Notes under the pieces: model-generated
The model's database searches: none
Told to the model about the DNA's origin: nothing
Seen by the model: only the letters and a program-made list of their open reading frames with translations
Program-made: the position numbers and the translations under genes
Assembly (NCBI GenBank): GCA_938003835.1
Contig: CALKXJ010000005.1
Location: 1 to 64,000 of the forward strand
Direction of reading: 5' to 3'
From: an uncultured Bryobacteraceae bacterium
Lineage (GTDB): Bacteria > Acidobacteriota > Terriglobia > Bryobacterales > Bryobacteraceae
DNA length: 64,000 bases
Shown: positions 51,437 through 61,155 of the stretch, piece after piece
Numbering within the stretch: position 1 is the first letter of the stretch
Layout: each line of letters begins with the position of its first letter

Positions 51437-53791
51437 TCACGGTTGTGCCGCACACACAGGGATGAGCAGTTGCTCGAGTCCAGTTCGGCAGCGACACTCG
51501 GGCGATTGGAGGGGGGCGCCTCGAAGCCGGGCTTCAGCGCACTCCAGGTTGGGATCGTGCGCCCCTAATGAGCGCGCCGTCCGTAGCATTCCAAGCGCCT
51601 CGCGGGATCTGTTGCCACGTTCGAGCAGCAAGGCGTGTACGAGATAAGCGCGGTCGAGCTCCGGCCAGCGCCCCTGAACCTGGCGGGCAACCCTTTCAGC
51701 CTCGGCAAGGCGACCCATCAAACCTAGTATGACGGCTTTGGTCAGTGCCGGTCCGGGCTCCTGCGGATTCGCCTGGATCGCCTTTTCGAGCAAGGCCAGC
51801 GCCTCGGCAAGACGCTCGAGCCGCACCAGCAGGACCACAGCCCGCTCGACAACTGAAGGTTGCGTCGGCGACCGCCGCAGTCCCTCATCGAGACGCTGAA
51901 CGGCCTCCACCCGGCGGCCGGCCGCTTCGAGGATTGCCGCTTCGAGCAGCAAGGCGTCGCCGCTTGCCTGCTCCGGCGGGATTTGGCGCAAGCACTCGAG
52001 CGCGGGCGCCGGCCCCTCGGCGTAGAAGAGCGCTGTGGCCAGATGCAACCGGGCCGAGGGGCGCTCTCCGACGGCGCGGTCGAGCATCTGACGGGCGAGT
52101 GCGTACTGCCCGGCGGTCAGAAGCACCCGCCCGGCGTCCTCGAAGATCTGCGCGCCGGCATTGAGGGTGAGCAGCCGGCGGAACTCCGCCAGCGCTTCGT
52201 CGGTCCGGCCATCGGCGAGCAGGAGGCTCGCCAGGTGGAGCTGGAAATTGGGATGATCGGGATGGTCGCGAGCCTCCCGCCGGAAGTGTTCGATGGCCCG
52301 TTCCCGCTGCCGGCGTACGTCGAGCGGGACCAGGTCGATCATACCGAGACGCTTTCTGAGAGCCGGGCTGGCCGGCGGCCGGATCTTCTGGTACTTATCG
52401 AGCCACACCTGCGCCTCCTCCTCGCGGCCCAGCGCCATCAAGGCGCGGCCGAGGTGGAGGACGAACTCCGGCTCCTCCGGCGCCCGGACGTGCGCCTCCC
52501 GGAAGGCTTTCTCCGCCCGGTCCGGCTGATCCAGGGCGAGGTAGGCCATGCCCATCAGGTCGAGCACGCGCGCGTTGTCCGGGTCCAGGCGCCGCGCCGC
52601 CTCGAGGTCCGTCAGCGATTCGGCCATCTGCCCGGCCCGCTGAAGCATCCAGGCGCGCGAGTAGCGGATGGCGACGGAATCCGGATCGAGTCGCGCGGCC
52701 TCGGTCAGGTGTTCGAGAGACCTCTCCGGCTCCTCGTGCCAGAACAGTTGGGCATAGACGTAATGGCCGAGAGGGTCCTTCGGGTGTTTCCCCAGATACC
52801 ACTCGAGCTCCTTGCGCGCCTCCTCCCGGCGGCCCTCGGTATGCCCGCAAGCGCGCGCGCGATCCCGCCGAGCGGCGTCGTCAGCGGGGCGCAGCCGCAG
52901 GTAGTCATCGTAAGCGGCCGCGGCATCGTCGTAATAGCCGGCGTCCTCGGCGGCGCGAGCAAGCAGCAGGACGATTTCCGCGTTCTTCGGAGCCTGTTGG
53001 CGAGCCTGGGCGAGAAAGAAGACCGCCCGCACATAGTCCTGGCGCGCGGCGCAGACTTTCCCGAGCTCGACGAGCACGTCGAGGTTGCCGGGACGGATCC
53101 GCAGCGCCGTTTCCAGCGCGCGCTGCGCACGCTCGTAGTGCTCGGCGCGCGCAGCCGCCCGGCCGAGCTGGAAAAGAATCTCGAACTCTCCCGGAGCCAG
53201 GCTGAGCGCCTGCTGGAAAGCCCGCTCGGCACGCTCGTAGTAGCCGAGCCTCCCGCAGGTGAGCCCGAGCAGGTAGAGGAGCCGCGGATCGTTCTGAACC
53301 CGCCGCTCCGCCTCATCGAGCGCCGCCGGCGCTTCGGACTTGCGCCCGGCCAAAGCGAGGGCCTCGGCGCGCAGCACGAGGACCTGCGGATCGGCCGACT
53401 TGATCCGAGCCAGGAACTCGAGGGCTTTGGCCCCCTGCCGGCGTTCGAGGGCGATCCGGGCCGACTGCACGTTCGCATTCAGGTGAAGAGGATCGAGCCG
53501 GAGCAGCCGGGCGAAAAGAGCCTCGGCCTTCTCCGGCTGTCCGCAGATGAGGTAGTGGTTGCCCGCGTTGTTGAGCACCACCGGGGAATCCGGGGCTCTG
53601 GCCAGGGCGGCCGCATAATGCGGCTCCGCCTCGGCGCACTTGCCTTCGGCGTCCAGCCGCGCCGCCTCGCGCAAGTCCTGGGCCGCGGCAAAGGGGGAAA
53701 AGGCCGCGGGCGCGACCAGGAACAGAATCACACCCGCGGCCTTCGTCGCAGCGGCAGCGAAACCAACCGGTAGAGACCTAAAACTCCACAC
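51437..53791 (-). CDS. Large TPR protein with signal peptide
   Basis: 784 residues from GTG 53791, which overlaps the end of the receptor gene by 14 bp; other in-frame starts are possible further in. Signal peptide AAGVILFLVAPAAFSPFAAAQ, then about twenty tetratricopeptide repeats (for example AERAFQQALSLAPGEFEILFQLGRAA, ALETALRIRPGNLDVLVELGK, LDLEAARRLDPDNARVLDLMGMAYLALDQ), forming a superhelical protein-binding scaffold, probably periplasmic. Translated with the receptor upstream and CRTAC1 downstream, it likely assembles with them at the envelope. Confidence 0.88.
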   Translation of the reverse strand: MWSFRSLPVGFAAAATKAAGVILFLVAPAAFSPFAAAQDLREAARLDAEGKCAEAEPHYAAALARAPDSPVVLNNAGNHYLICGQPEKAEALFARLLRLDPLHLNANVQSARIALERRQGAKALEFLARIKSADPQVLVLRAEALALAGRKSEAPAALDEAERRVQNDPRLLYLLGLTCGRLGYYERAERAFQQALSLAPGEFEILFQLGRAAARAEHYERAQRALETALRIRPGNLDVLVELGKVCAARQDYVRAVFFLAQARQQAPKNAEIVLLLARAAEDAGYYDDAAAAYDDYLRLRPADDAARRDRARACGHTEGRREEARKELEWYLGKHPKDPLGHYVYAQLFWHEEPERSLEHLTEAARLDPDSVAIRYSRAWMLQRAGQMAESLTDLEAARRLDPDNARVLDLMGMAYLALDQPDRAEKAFREAHVRAPEEPEFVLHLGRALMALGREEEAQVWLDKYQKIRPPASPALRKRLGMIDLVPLDVRRQRERAIEHFRREARDHPDHPNFQLHLASLLLADGRTDEALAEFRRLLTLNAGAQIFEDAGRVLLTAGQYALARQMLDRAVGERPSARLHLATALFYAEGPAPALECLRQIPPEQASGDALLLEAAILEAAGRRVEAVQRLDEGLRRSPTQPSVVERAVVLLVRLERLAEALALLEKAIQANPQEPGPALTKAVILGLMGRLAEAERVARQVQGRWPELDRAYLVHALLLERGNRSREALGMLRTARSLGAHDPNLECAEARLRGAPLQSPECRCRTGLEQLLIPVCAAQP

Positions 53792-56700
53792 GAGCGCCCA
53801 GTTGGACGCGCCGTCCGTAGGTCAGATACGCCTGGTTGGTGATCCGGCCGAAGTTCGCGTCATCGACGTCGGTCGAAGGATCACCCCAGCTCATGTTGTT
53901 GAGGAAGTTGAAGGCGTCGGCCTTCAACTGGATCTTGAAGCGCTCGGCGATCCGGAACTCCTTGGCTGCCGCTCCGTTCATGGTGAAAACCCCGGGGCCG
54001 TAAAGCCCGGGGAAGCTCCAGGGATTCGTGCGCGGCGTGAAGGCCGGCAGCCGCGCGAAACCGGAGGTGTCGAACCAGCGATCGGGCGTCGGGTTGGAAA
54101 TCTTCGGATCTTTGCCGTCCCAAAGCATTCCGCCGAAGTTCAGCAGATTGCCCGAACGCCAGAAGATGACGCTGCTCACGCGCCAGCCGCCGACCAGGGC
54201 GTCGACGAAGCGCGGCGCGCTGTGGAGCCACGCGCGGCCTTTGCCGAAAGGCAGGTCCCAGGTGGTCGCCATGGTGAAGCGCTGGCGATAGGTGTTGGCG
54301 TCCTGCCAGGTGTACTTGCGCTGGTAGTTGTCGATGTCATTGAAGAAACGCTGATCGCGCTCCACGTTGTAGCTGTACCCCAGCAGCAACGACAGCCCGT
54401 GGCTGTAGTTCTTCTGCACCTTGATTTGCAGAGCCTGGTACTTCATGGCGCCGCCAGGGAAGCCGTCGACCACGACGATGTCCCCGTAGTGCGGATAGGG
54501 TCTGGCCAGGTCCAGGACGCCAACCTCAGGCTGGTAACGCAACTGCCCGGGGAATTTCTCCACCGGCAGCAGCTCATAGAACGGATTGTCGATCACCGCC
54601 AGCGTCTGCTCCTTATAGGTGTAGTAGAGCTGCGGATCGACCTGATTGATGTTGTAATCCGTCTCGAAGAGCTGACTGGTCCGGTTGAGGAAGTAGGTCA
54701 CGTCGAGCAGGATCGAGAAGGGTAACTGTCGCTGCACGGATACGTTGATGCGGTCGCTGTGGCTGCGCTTCCGTTCGGGATTGAAGAAGTACAGCGAGTC
54801 GCCGAGCTTGGTGTAGATGCCCAGGCGCTTCTCGTAGGCCGGCGCAATGGGATAGGTCGGCGGGAAGGGATTCCGCAGGTCCATCTGGGGAACGCCCTGG
54901 ATGGCCGGCGGAGCACCCGTAAAGTTGCTGAAGCCGTACAGCGGGAACCCGCTCAACTGGTCGTGCGCCGAGTTCGTGGTCCAAGGCGTGACATAGCGCC
55001 CGTAGGCGGCGCGCAGAACGGTCTTCTCATTGATGCGGTAGGCGGCGCCGATGCGCGGCGACAGCGTCCCCCAACCGCCATCCCAGGCGCCCGGGTGCGC
55101 GTCGTCGGCGAAACGAAACGCGCCGGTCATTTTCCAGGTCCCCTTGTAGAACCGCTGGACCTCGGCGGGCATCCGCAGGTTCTGCAACTCCGGGATCGGC
55201 GCGTCCAGATCGAGCGCGCGCGTCAGGCGGTTTTTCTCGTCCTGGAAGGGCGACTCCCACTCGTAGCGCAAGCCCAGGTTCAGGGTGAGATCGCGACTCA
55301 CCTTCCAGTCGTCGTTCACGTACAGGCCGTAAAACCGGCGCTGGACCTGGGGCTTGATGTTCACCGGAAAGCCGGTGGCGCCGCTGTCCCAGAAATTGCC
55401 GTTAGATCCCCAGGAAGCGGCCTCGGTCGGCGCGATCGCTCCAAGCAGAAACGTCGCATAAGCATCGCCGGAGAGCAGCAGGTTCGGATTGACGTAGGTA
55501 TCCGCCGTCGGCTGCGGATCGAAGCCGAAGCCGGGGTTGACCAGCAGCAACAGACTGTCGGTCGTGTTACGCCGGACGTCCACGCCGGTCTTCCAGTAGT
55601 GCGCGCCCCGCTGCTGGGCGAATTTGCTGCTGAACTCCCAGGCGTGCGGCGTCTCGTGCCAGTAACCTCCCCCGGGACCCATGTGGGTGCAGGGCCAGGC
55701 GTTCGGGTTGCAGACGCTCATGCGGGGAATCAGCCGGGGAATAGACGGGTCGGCAAAGACCACCTTGTAGAAGTTCGTGTTCGGAAACACGCCCTCCCAG
55801 GACCACTCCTGCGGAAATTCCGTGGCGAAGTGGGAGGTGTCCCGGAAGTTGTGGTAGCCGCCGTGAAGGTTGAGAATCGACGTCGGGCTCACGGTGTAGG
55901 TGGCGTCGCCGGCGTAAGAGGTCATGTTGTAGTCGGCTCCGCGGTCGGACATGTAGATGGGCGAGCCCGTCGGATTGCCCACCACCTGCACCGGAGTCCG
56001 GGTGATGCTGACGCGACCGTAGACCCGCCACTTGTCGTTGATGACGTAGTCGGCGCGGTTGGAGAAATTCTTGTAGGGGTACTTGATCGGCGTGGAGACG
56101 ACGTAATTGTTCGTTCCCAGGGCGTCGATGCCCGGGCGGTTGGGCTTCCACAGCGCCGAGATGTAGCGGGCCGCCACCGGGGCGATGCGGGACGAGGGAA
56201 TGATGTTGCCCGGGAAGGGCGCCCGCGTCACCTCTCCCTCCGGCGAGGTGCGCGTGCTCCACGGATCATAGACGGGGCGCAGCGTCCCCTCGTCGGTGAA
56301 GGTCTGCGAGAAGTTGCCGGTGCGCTGCAACTCCGTCGGCACCGTGTTGTAGAGCGCTCCCGGCTCCACCTTGTTCCAGGCCTCGAAACCGGCGAAATTG
56401 AAGAGCTTGTTCTTGATGAGCGGGCCGCTAAAGGTGAAGCCGAACATGTTGTTCCGCGTCTGGTTCTCGGTCCGGTAAACGCGGTTCTCGAGTGCGTTCC
56501 AGTACGGGCGCGCGCCCTGGTAGAAGGCCGTGCCGTGATACTCGTTCGTGCCGGACTTCATCACCAGGCTGATAGCCGAGCCTGAGCTGTGCCCGTATTC
56601 GGCGTCCACGGCGTTTTGCAGGACGTTCACCTCCTGGACCATGTCCGGCGATGGCACGTAGCCGGTCTTGACGGAGATGCCCGAAGGCGAGCCGTCGACT

Positions 56701-57299
56701 TGCAGGTCGTTGGTGAACTGGCCGCTGCCTCCGATGCGCATGTTGTTGGAGGCCCAAGTGTCGTACGGATTGTCCTCTCCCCAGGAGGTGCTTTGCACCG
56801 AGGGATCGAGCTGGGCGAGCAGGAACGGATTGCGGTAGAGTTGCGGCAGCGTCTGCGTCAGGCGCTGGTCGACGGTCGTCTCGAGCTTCGCCGTGTTCAA
56901 CTGGAGGGAGACGGCCTCGGCCACAACCGAAATGGACTCCTTCACCTCGCCGGGCTGCAAGGTGGCATCCACGGTCAGGTCCGCGCGGGAGGAGACGTTG
57001 ATCGACTCCAGGACGAATTTCGTGAAACCGGGCTGTTCGACCGTGAGGTTGTAGTTGCCCGGCTCGACCAGGTCAAAAAGGTACCGGCCGATCTCATTGG
57101 TCTGCCGGACCACTTCCACGCCGGTCCGGTTGTTGATCAGAGTGACTTTGGCGCCGGGAATGGCGCCGCCGCTCGAATCCGTGACGGTGCCCTGAATGCG
57201 CCCCCGGTATTCCTGCGCGAAGCCGGCGGTTGCAATCAGGACCCCTAGCAGCATCAGGGCAAGACTCGCTCGAAGCAGTGGGAAACCTGTCGGAGACAC
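53778..57299 (-). CDS. Oar-like TonB-dependent receptor
   Basis: 1173 residues from GTG 57299 (AAGGAAC just upstream). Signal peptide LRASLALMLLGVLIATAGFAQ, then a carboxypeptidase-regulatory-like beta domain (about 30-115, GRIQGTVTDSSGGAIPGAKVTLINN ... YLFDLVEPGNYNLTVEQPGFTKF), a plug domain (VDGSPSGISVKTGYVP ... NAVDAEYGHSSGSAISLVMKSGTNEYHG) and a long beta-barrel ending in VQLGARVEF. Oar-type receptors import large oligomers or adhere. It is the first gene of a three-gene run with TPR and CRTAC1. A close paralogue, damaged, lies at 44208. Confidence 0.93.
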   Translation of the reverse strand: MSPTGFPLLRASLALMLLGVLIATAGFAQEYRGRIQGTVTDSSGGAIPGAKVTLINNRTGVEVVRQTNEIGRYLFDLVEPGNYNLTVEQPGFTKFVLESINVSSRADLTVDATLQPGEVKESISVVAEAVSLQLNTAKLETTVDQRLTQTLPQLYRNPFLLAQLDPSVQSTSWGEDNPYDTWASNNMRIGGSGQFTNDLQVDGSPSGISVKTGYVPSPDMVQEVNVLQNAVDAEYGHSSGSAISLVMKSGTNEYHGTAFYQGARPYWNALENRVYRTENQTRNNMFGFTFSGPLIKNKLFNFAGFEAWNKVEPGALYNTVPTELQRTGNFSQTFTDEGTLRPVYDPWSTRTSPEGEVTRAPFPGNIIPSSRIAPVAARYISALWKPNRPGIDALGTNNYVVSTPIKYPYKNFSNRADYVINDKWRVYGRVSITRTPVQVVGNPTGSPIYMSDRGADYNMTSYAGDATYTVSPTSILNLHGGYHNFRDTSHFATEFPQEWSWEGVFPNTNFYKVVFADPSIPRLIPRMSVCNPNAWPCTHMGPGGGYWHETPHAWEFSSKFAQQRGAHYWKTGVDVRRNTTDSLLLLVNPGFGFDPQPTADTYVNPNLLLSGDAYATFLLGAIAPTEAASWGSNGNFWDSGATGFPVNIKPQVQRRFYGLYVNDDWKVSRDLTLNLGLRYEWESPFQDEKNRLTRALDLDAPIPELQNLRMPAEVQRFYKGTWKMTGAFRFADDAHPGAWDGGWGTLSPRIGAAYRINEKTVLRAAYGRYVTPWTTNSAHDQLSGFPLYGFSNFTGAPPAIQGVPQMDLRNPFPPTYPIAPAYEKRLGIYTKLGDSLYFFNPERKRSHSDRINVSVQRQLPFSILLDVTYFLNRTSQLFETDYNINQVDPQLYYTYKEQTLAVIDNPFYELLPVEKFPGQLRYQPEVGVLDLARPYPHYGDIVVVDGFPGGAMKYQALQIKVQKNYSHGLSLLLGYSYNVERDQRFFNDIDNYQRKYTWQDANTYRQRFTMATTWDLPFGKGRAWLHSAPRFVDALVGGWRVSSVIFWRSGNLLNFGGMLWDGKDPKISNPTPDRWFDTSGFARLPAFTPRTNPWSFPGLYGPGVFTMNGAAAKEFRIAERFKIQLKADAFNFLNNMSWGDPSTDVDDANFGRITNQAYLTYGRRVQLGARVEF

Positions 57300-57434
57300 T
57301 CGTGTTCCTTTCCTGAAAACCTCTCGCCGGAGCAAAAACGTGCAGCTCCGACTCGCCTGATGATACACCACGTTTACGAAGCCGTAACCAGGCTGTTTGG
57401 AGGGTGGCCGTTGCCCGCCCGGATCCCGCGGGGC

Positions 57435-58469
57435 TCAGCCCAGCTCGATGATCAGCTTGCCCACGCCGTCGGCGTAGGCTTCGAGCAGCTCGAAGCCCCG
57501 CTGGACCTGCTCGAGAGGGAGGACGTGAGTGAGCAGGGGCCGGAAGAGCTCCGGCTTGTCGCGCAACAGCCCGACGGCGGCCTCGGACTCGTGGTTGGAG
57601 CGGCGCACGTTGTAAAAGCCCAGCTCCTTGCGCCGCATGACATGGAAATCGAGCGTCACCACCGGCTCGTAAGGGATGCCGGTGACCACCACGCGGCCCG
57701 CGTTCCGGGTGACGTGGAGACAGTCGTTGAGCGAGCTGCCGCGCGTGGCGCAATCGATGGCCAGATCGACGCCGCGGCCTCGGGTTTCCGATCGTAAGAC
57801 TTCCCGCGGATTTGCCGTCGCAGGATCGATCGCCGCGTCCGCGCCGACCTTGAGCGCCAGCTCGCGCCGCGCCGCAACGGGCTCGACGGCCCAGACCCGC
57901 GCCGCGCCGGCCAGCTTGAGCGCCGCGATGGTCAGCAGGCCGATCGGGCCGGCGCCGAAGACCGCCACCGTCTCGCCGAACTGGACCGCGGCGAACTTCA
58001 TCGAGTGCAGCACGACCGCCAGCGGTTCGAACAGCGTTCCTTCTTCGAAACTCAGGTTTTCCGGGAGCGGCAATACGTTGTGGGCCGGCAGCACGACCCA
58101 GTCGCGGAAGAAGCCCGGATCTCCGGGCTGGCTGAGGAAGCGCAAGTTGCGGCAGACGTTGTGCCGGCCCGCGAGGCAGAACTCGCAGTGGTAGCAGTAA
58201 ATGGCCGGCTCGAGCAGCACCCGGTCGCCCGGCTCGAAGCCGGTGACTCCCGGGCCGCACCGCACCACCTCGCCCGCCGGCTCGTGCCCCAGCACCATGG
58301 GGAATTGCGCCGGTTGATCGCCCACGGCGCCGACGGAAAAATTGTGCAGGTCGGAGCCGCAGACGCCCACCGAGCGCACCCGGACCAGCACTTCGCCCGG
58401 TCCGGCCTCCGGTCGCGGCGCCTCGGTGAGCTCGAAGCAGTGAGGCGCCACCAGTTGGGCGACGCGCAT
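57435..58469 (-). CDS. Zinc-dependent medium-chain alcohol dehydrogenase
   Basis: 344 residues. Catalytic zinc: C37 in GVCGSD and H61-E62 in GHEPAGEV. Structural zinc: C92, C95, C98 and C106 (CYHCEFC...VC). The Rossmann segment VAVFGAGPIGLLTIAALKLAG binds NAD(P). Resembles sorbitol/threonine dehydrogenases that oxidise polyols. Co-oriented 14 bp after the zinc-ribbon gene, suggesting an operon. Substrate unresolved. Confidence 0.92.
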   Translation of the reverse strand: MRVAQLVAPHCFELTEAPRPEAGPGEVLVRVRSVGVCGSDLHNFSVGAVGDQPAQFPMVLGHEPAGEVVRCGPGVTGFEPGDRVLLEPAIYCYHCEFCLAGRHNVCRNLRFLSQPGDPGFFRDWVVLPAHNVLPLPENLSFEEGTLFEPLAVVLHSMKFAAVQFGETVAVFGAGPIGLLTIAALKLAGAARVWAVEPVAARRELALKVGADAAIDPATANPREVLRSETRGRGVDLAIDCATRGSSLNDCLHVTRNAGRVVVTGIPYEPVVTLDFHVMRRKELGFYNVRRSNHESEAAVGLLRDKPELFRPLLTHVLPLEQVQRGFELLEAYADGVGKLIIELG

Positions 58470-58483
58470 CCCGAAACCGCCGT

Positions 58484-58942
58484 TTACTTCTTAAACAGGC
58501 TGTCGAAGGCGGCCCGAGCGTCTTCGGGTGTGCGTGGCGCCAGGTTCGTCACCACGGGAGAGGAGGCGCTGGTGGTGTCGCGAGCCACCGTCACCCGGGG
58601 GCTGAACCACTCGCAGTTGTTCGCCTTGTCCTTGGCCGCGATACGCTCGCGGATCGGCTTCAGGCATTGCATGCGTGCCGACGGCTCAAAATAGGCACAC
58701 TGCTTGCAACAGTGCAGCGCCACCCCGCAGCGCGGACAGTTGCCGGAGAAGTCGAAGCTTTCGGGCAGCGTCACCGCGCAGTTGTAACACCGGGGCGCCA
58801 CCACCGTCTGCACCATCCGCGGCAAGCGCGGGCCGGTGACATCCAGGGGCAGCTTCGCACGCGGCTTTCGCTCCTCTCGCGCCCGGTATTCGGTATCAGA
58901 GTCTTCCATGTAGCCGCGATGTCTGTATTTGCGGTCCCCCAT
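58484..58942 (-). CDS. Zinc-ribbon protein, function unknown
   Basis: 152 residues. Two cysteine clusters, RCYNCAV (about 51-55) and NCPRCGVALHCCKQCAY (about 67-83), with further Cys at MQCLKP and NNCEWF, look like one or two zinc ribbons or a rubredoxin-like fold. The C-terminus (APRTPEDARAAFDSLFKK) is a predicted helix. No known family name assigned. It lies just upstream of the alcohol dehydrogenase on the same strand. A clear AGGAG site precedes the ATG. Confidence 0.72.
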   Translation of the reverse strand: MGDRKYRHRGYMEDSDTEYRAREERKPRAKLPLDVTGPRLPRMVQTVVAPRCYNCAVTLPESFDFSGNCPRCGVALHCCKQCAYFEPSARMQCLKPIRERIAAKDKANNCEWFSPRVTVARDTTSASSPVVTNLAPRTPEDARAAFDSLFKK

Positions 58943-59308
58943 CGGTCGGTTCTCCTAGCAAAGTGAAAGCGCCGATCCCCAGCGCTCGCTGTCTACCGGC
59001 AGTTCGTGGAGAGAGCCGGCTTTTCTCATGGTGAGCGGAATTGAGCTCGGCGGGCGCTCACCTTAGGCGGCATCTCGAATCTCGATCTCGAGCCCCGCGT
59101 TCCGAAGGCCGGTCCTTGATCCGGATTCGGTCAACGGAGGGATTCAGAGGATTGTTGCGGGGATGCCTTCGTTGAGCCGCTCAACGTCGTGACCCCCCGC
59201 CGACTGCTCTAAACTCCTGTTTACCACGAAACCGGCGGGAAGTCCACCAAAATCGTCAGCGCCCTCCTTCTTCATTGTACACGGGCGGCCAAGCCACCTC
59301 CGCCCCTC
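58943..59308. other. Non-coding stretch, 366 bp
   Basis: Separates the cytochrome gene (ending 59309) from the zinc-ribbon gene. It must hold the zinc-ribbon/dehydrogenase promoter and any cytochrome terminator. An 8-bp inverted repeat lies at 59030-59062 and a short TAAAC/GTTTA palindrome near 59210-59223. No RNA gene seen. Confidence 0.5.
59030..59062. repeat. 8-bp inverted repeat, possible hairpin
   Basis: GGTGAGCG and CGCTCACC are perfect complements with 17 bases between them. No T tract follows on either strand, so an operator or RNA hairpin is as likely as a terminator. Confidence 0.4.
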
Positions 59309-60418
59309 TCACTGTACCCATCGGCTGATTGTGCGAAAAACCACACGCTTTTCCGAATCCGCCCGCGCCAGGGGGGAGTAGTAGTAGGAAAGCCGGGCCG
59401 TGATCTGCACGGGCACCCCGACCGGCACGGGAAACAGGAATCGCTCAAGGCGACGTTCCCCGGCCGCCAGCCGATTATCCGAGACAACCTTCCCCGCCCG
59501 GAAGAACGCCTCGTGCTCCAGCTCGAGCGGTTTGTCCTGCTGGTCAGCCACCAGGCGCCGGTAGCGGCGCGTCTCGGTGAAATCCTCTCCCTCGCGCGCG
59601 TCCGCGGCCACCTCCAGGATAAGCTCGCGCATCGGCGAGCCCGTCGGCATCGAGTGCCCCGCCCCGACGTTGGCCAGCTCGATCTCCACATCAACATGTT
59701 CCCCTTTTCGCGCGGCGGCCAGCACCATGCGCAAGGCCTGATTGAGCTGATTGACCGACCGGCTGCCGGGCATCTCGTGAAGATTGATCTGCGCCCCACC
59801 ACCCGCCTGAACCCGGGGATCCACGACATCGCCCACCACGCGGGCCATATGGCAGGACTGGCAATGGCGCCGCTGCCGTCCGTAGGAGCTCATCCGCCAC
59901 TCCTGATAGGTCGTCAGCAGGTCCAGGCCCGCGGCGGTGCGGTATTGGTGGCAGGGCGCGCAGATGCCCGAGTTGGTGTGCACCTCCGCATATTGGGTTC
60001 CGTGCACGACGGCGCGGGCGCCCTTCATCGGACCCGTCTTCACCAGCGAGAACTCGACCACCGGCGCGGGGTTCGGACCCTGGAACCGCACGTCCCGTAC
60101 CGAATGGCACCAATCGCAGGTGACGCCCTCCCAACTGACCTTCTGCTTAAGGCTGAAGTCGCGAAGATGGACGCCGAGAGGGGAGTGGCACGGCAGACAG
60201 ACGGGACGTGCCTGCTCGCCAAAATCGCGCTCCGCGAGCGCCAGCGCGTCCTGAAACAGGCGGCTTTCCATGGCGGCCGCGTGCGCCGATCGTTTCCAGG
60301 CCTCGTGGATGCCGCGGTGGCACCCTCCACAGATCTCCGCGGTGCTGATGACCTCGAGCCCGGGCGCCGCCAGGAGACCTCCGGCGGCCGCCAGCAGCAG
60401 ACACATCCACCGCACCAT
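59309..60418 (-). CDS. Five-haem c-type cytochrome
   Basis: 369 residues from ATG 60418, about six bases after GGAGG; the frame opens 32 codons earlier, but those residues do not look like a signal. Signal peptide CLLLAAAGGLLAAPG. Five CxxCH haem sites: 30-34 (CGGCH), 74-78 (CLPCH), 101-105 (CDWCH), 153-157 (CAPCH), 186-190 (CQSCH). The 180-residue C-terminal part is haem-free and beta-rich. The haem region resembles cytochrome c554-type multihaem proteins. It would act in periplasmic electron transfer or a redox reaction; partner unknown. Confidence 0.85.
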   Translation of the reverse strand: MVRWMCLLLAAAGGLLAAPGLEVISTAEICGGCHRGIHEAWKRSAHAAAMESRLFQDALALAERDFGEQARPVCLPCHSPLGVHLRDFSLKQKVSWEGVTCDWCHSVRDVRFQGPNPAPVVEFSLVKTGPMKGARAVVHGTQYAEVHTNSGICAPCHQYRTAAGLDLLTTYQEWRMSSYGRQRRHCQSCHMARVVGDVVDPRVQAGGGAQINLHEMPGSRSVNQLNQALRMVLAAARKGEHVDVEIELANVGAGHSMPTGSPMRELILEVAADAREGEDFTETRRYRRLVADQQDKPLELEHEAFFRAGKVVSDNRLAAGERRLERFLFPVPVGVPVQITARLSYYYSPLARADSEKRVVFRTISRWVQ

Positions 60419-60595
60419 CACCCACCTCCCCTGGTACCATCCACCGCCGACAAGCTCCCTGCGCCCTGCTCGGGCCGGGAGCCGGCCCTCGATTCTTGAT
60501 CTCAAAGTCTTCATTTATTATGACTCCGGATCGCGAACGGATCCGGCGCGAATTTCCGTGAGCGGGCGAGCAGCCTTCTTCGGGTCGGGTCCGGT

Positions 60596-60985
60596 TCAGT
60601 CCAGCCTCGGCACCCGCAGCCAGGCCCCGACGGCAGCCAACAGCGCGCCCAGGGCCGCGAGCACCACGTTATAGAACTCGCCCGGACTCCGAAAACCGTA
60701 GGGCGTCAGAAAGTAACCATAAACCAGGATCGCCAGAGCCGTCAGGGTCCATAACCGGAACAGGAGCTGAATCTGCCCGCTATAGGCCAGCGCCAGGCTC
60801 AGCAGCCCGGCCAGCCCACCGAAGAACAGCCAGTAGGAGAGCGCAGGATCTTGCCACCAGGGCAGCATGGGCAGCTCCAGCCGCGTGTTCGGGCTGAACC
60901 ATGCGATGGCGCCGAGGCCGAAAACAAAGAGCGAGAAAACCAAGTGGTAGAGATAGCTGAAGATCCGCAGGACCGATCGAAGCAT
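60596..60985 (-). CDS. Small polytopic membrane protein
   Basis: 129 residues from ATG 60985, with GGAGG nine bases upstream; the open frame begins earlier, but that part lacks hydrophobic structure. About four transmembrane helices: YHLVFSLFVFGLGAIAWF, LSYWLFFGGLAGLLSLALAY, LWTLTALAILVYGYF, YNVVLAALGALLAAVGAWL. No family recognised. It is divergent from hrcA, 171 bp between starts. Confidence 0.7.
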   Translation of the reverse strand: MLRSVLRIFSYLYHLVFSLFVFGLGAIAWFSPNTRLELPMLPWWQDPALSYWLFFGGLAGLLSLALAYSGQIQLLFRLWTLTALAILVYGYFLTPYGFRSPGEFYNVVLAALGALLAAVGAWLRVPRLD

Positions 60986-61155
60986 CGAGACGCGCCTCCC
61001 GCCTTCGCCTTGGGCGGAACCTGCCATTGTATCAGGGGCCGTCGGGGCGTAATTCCTGGCCCGGGTTACAATACCAAGTAGAGGGCGTGGCCGCGGCCTC
61101 GAGGGGCCCGGCTGCAACCTTCGAAAAACCGATTTTCCAGACGAGCCAGAGCGCC

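Noticed and set aside
48537-51647. Plus-strand open frame of about 1036 codons, plus others at 45888-47813, 51860-53773 and 54759-56585
   Set aside because: All lie antisense to well-supported genes and show composition typical of reverse-complement GC-rich coding sequence.
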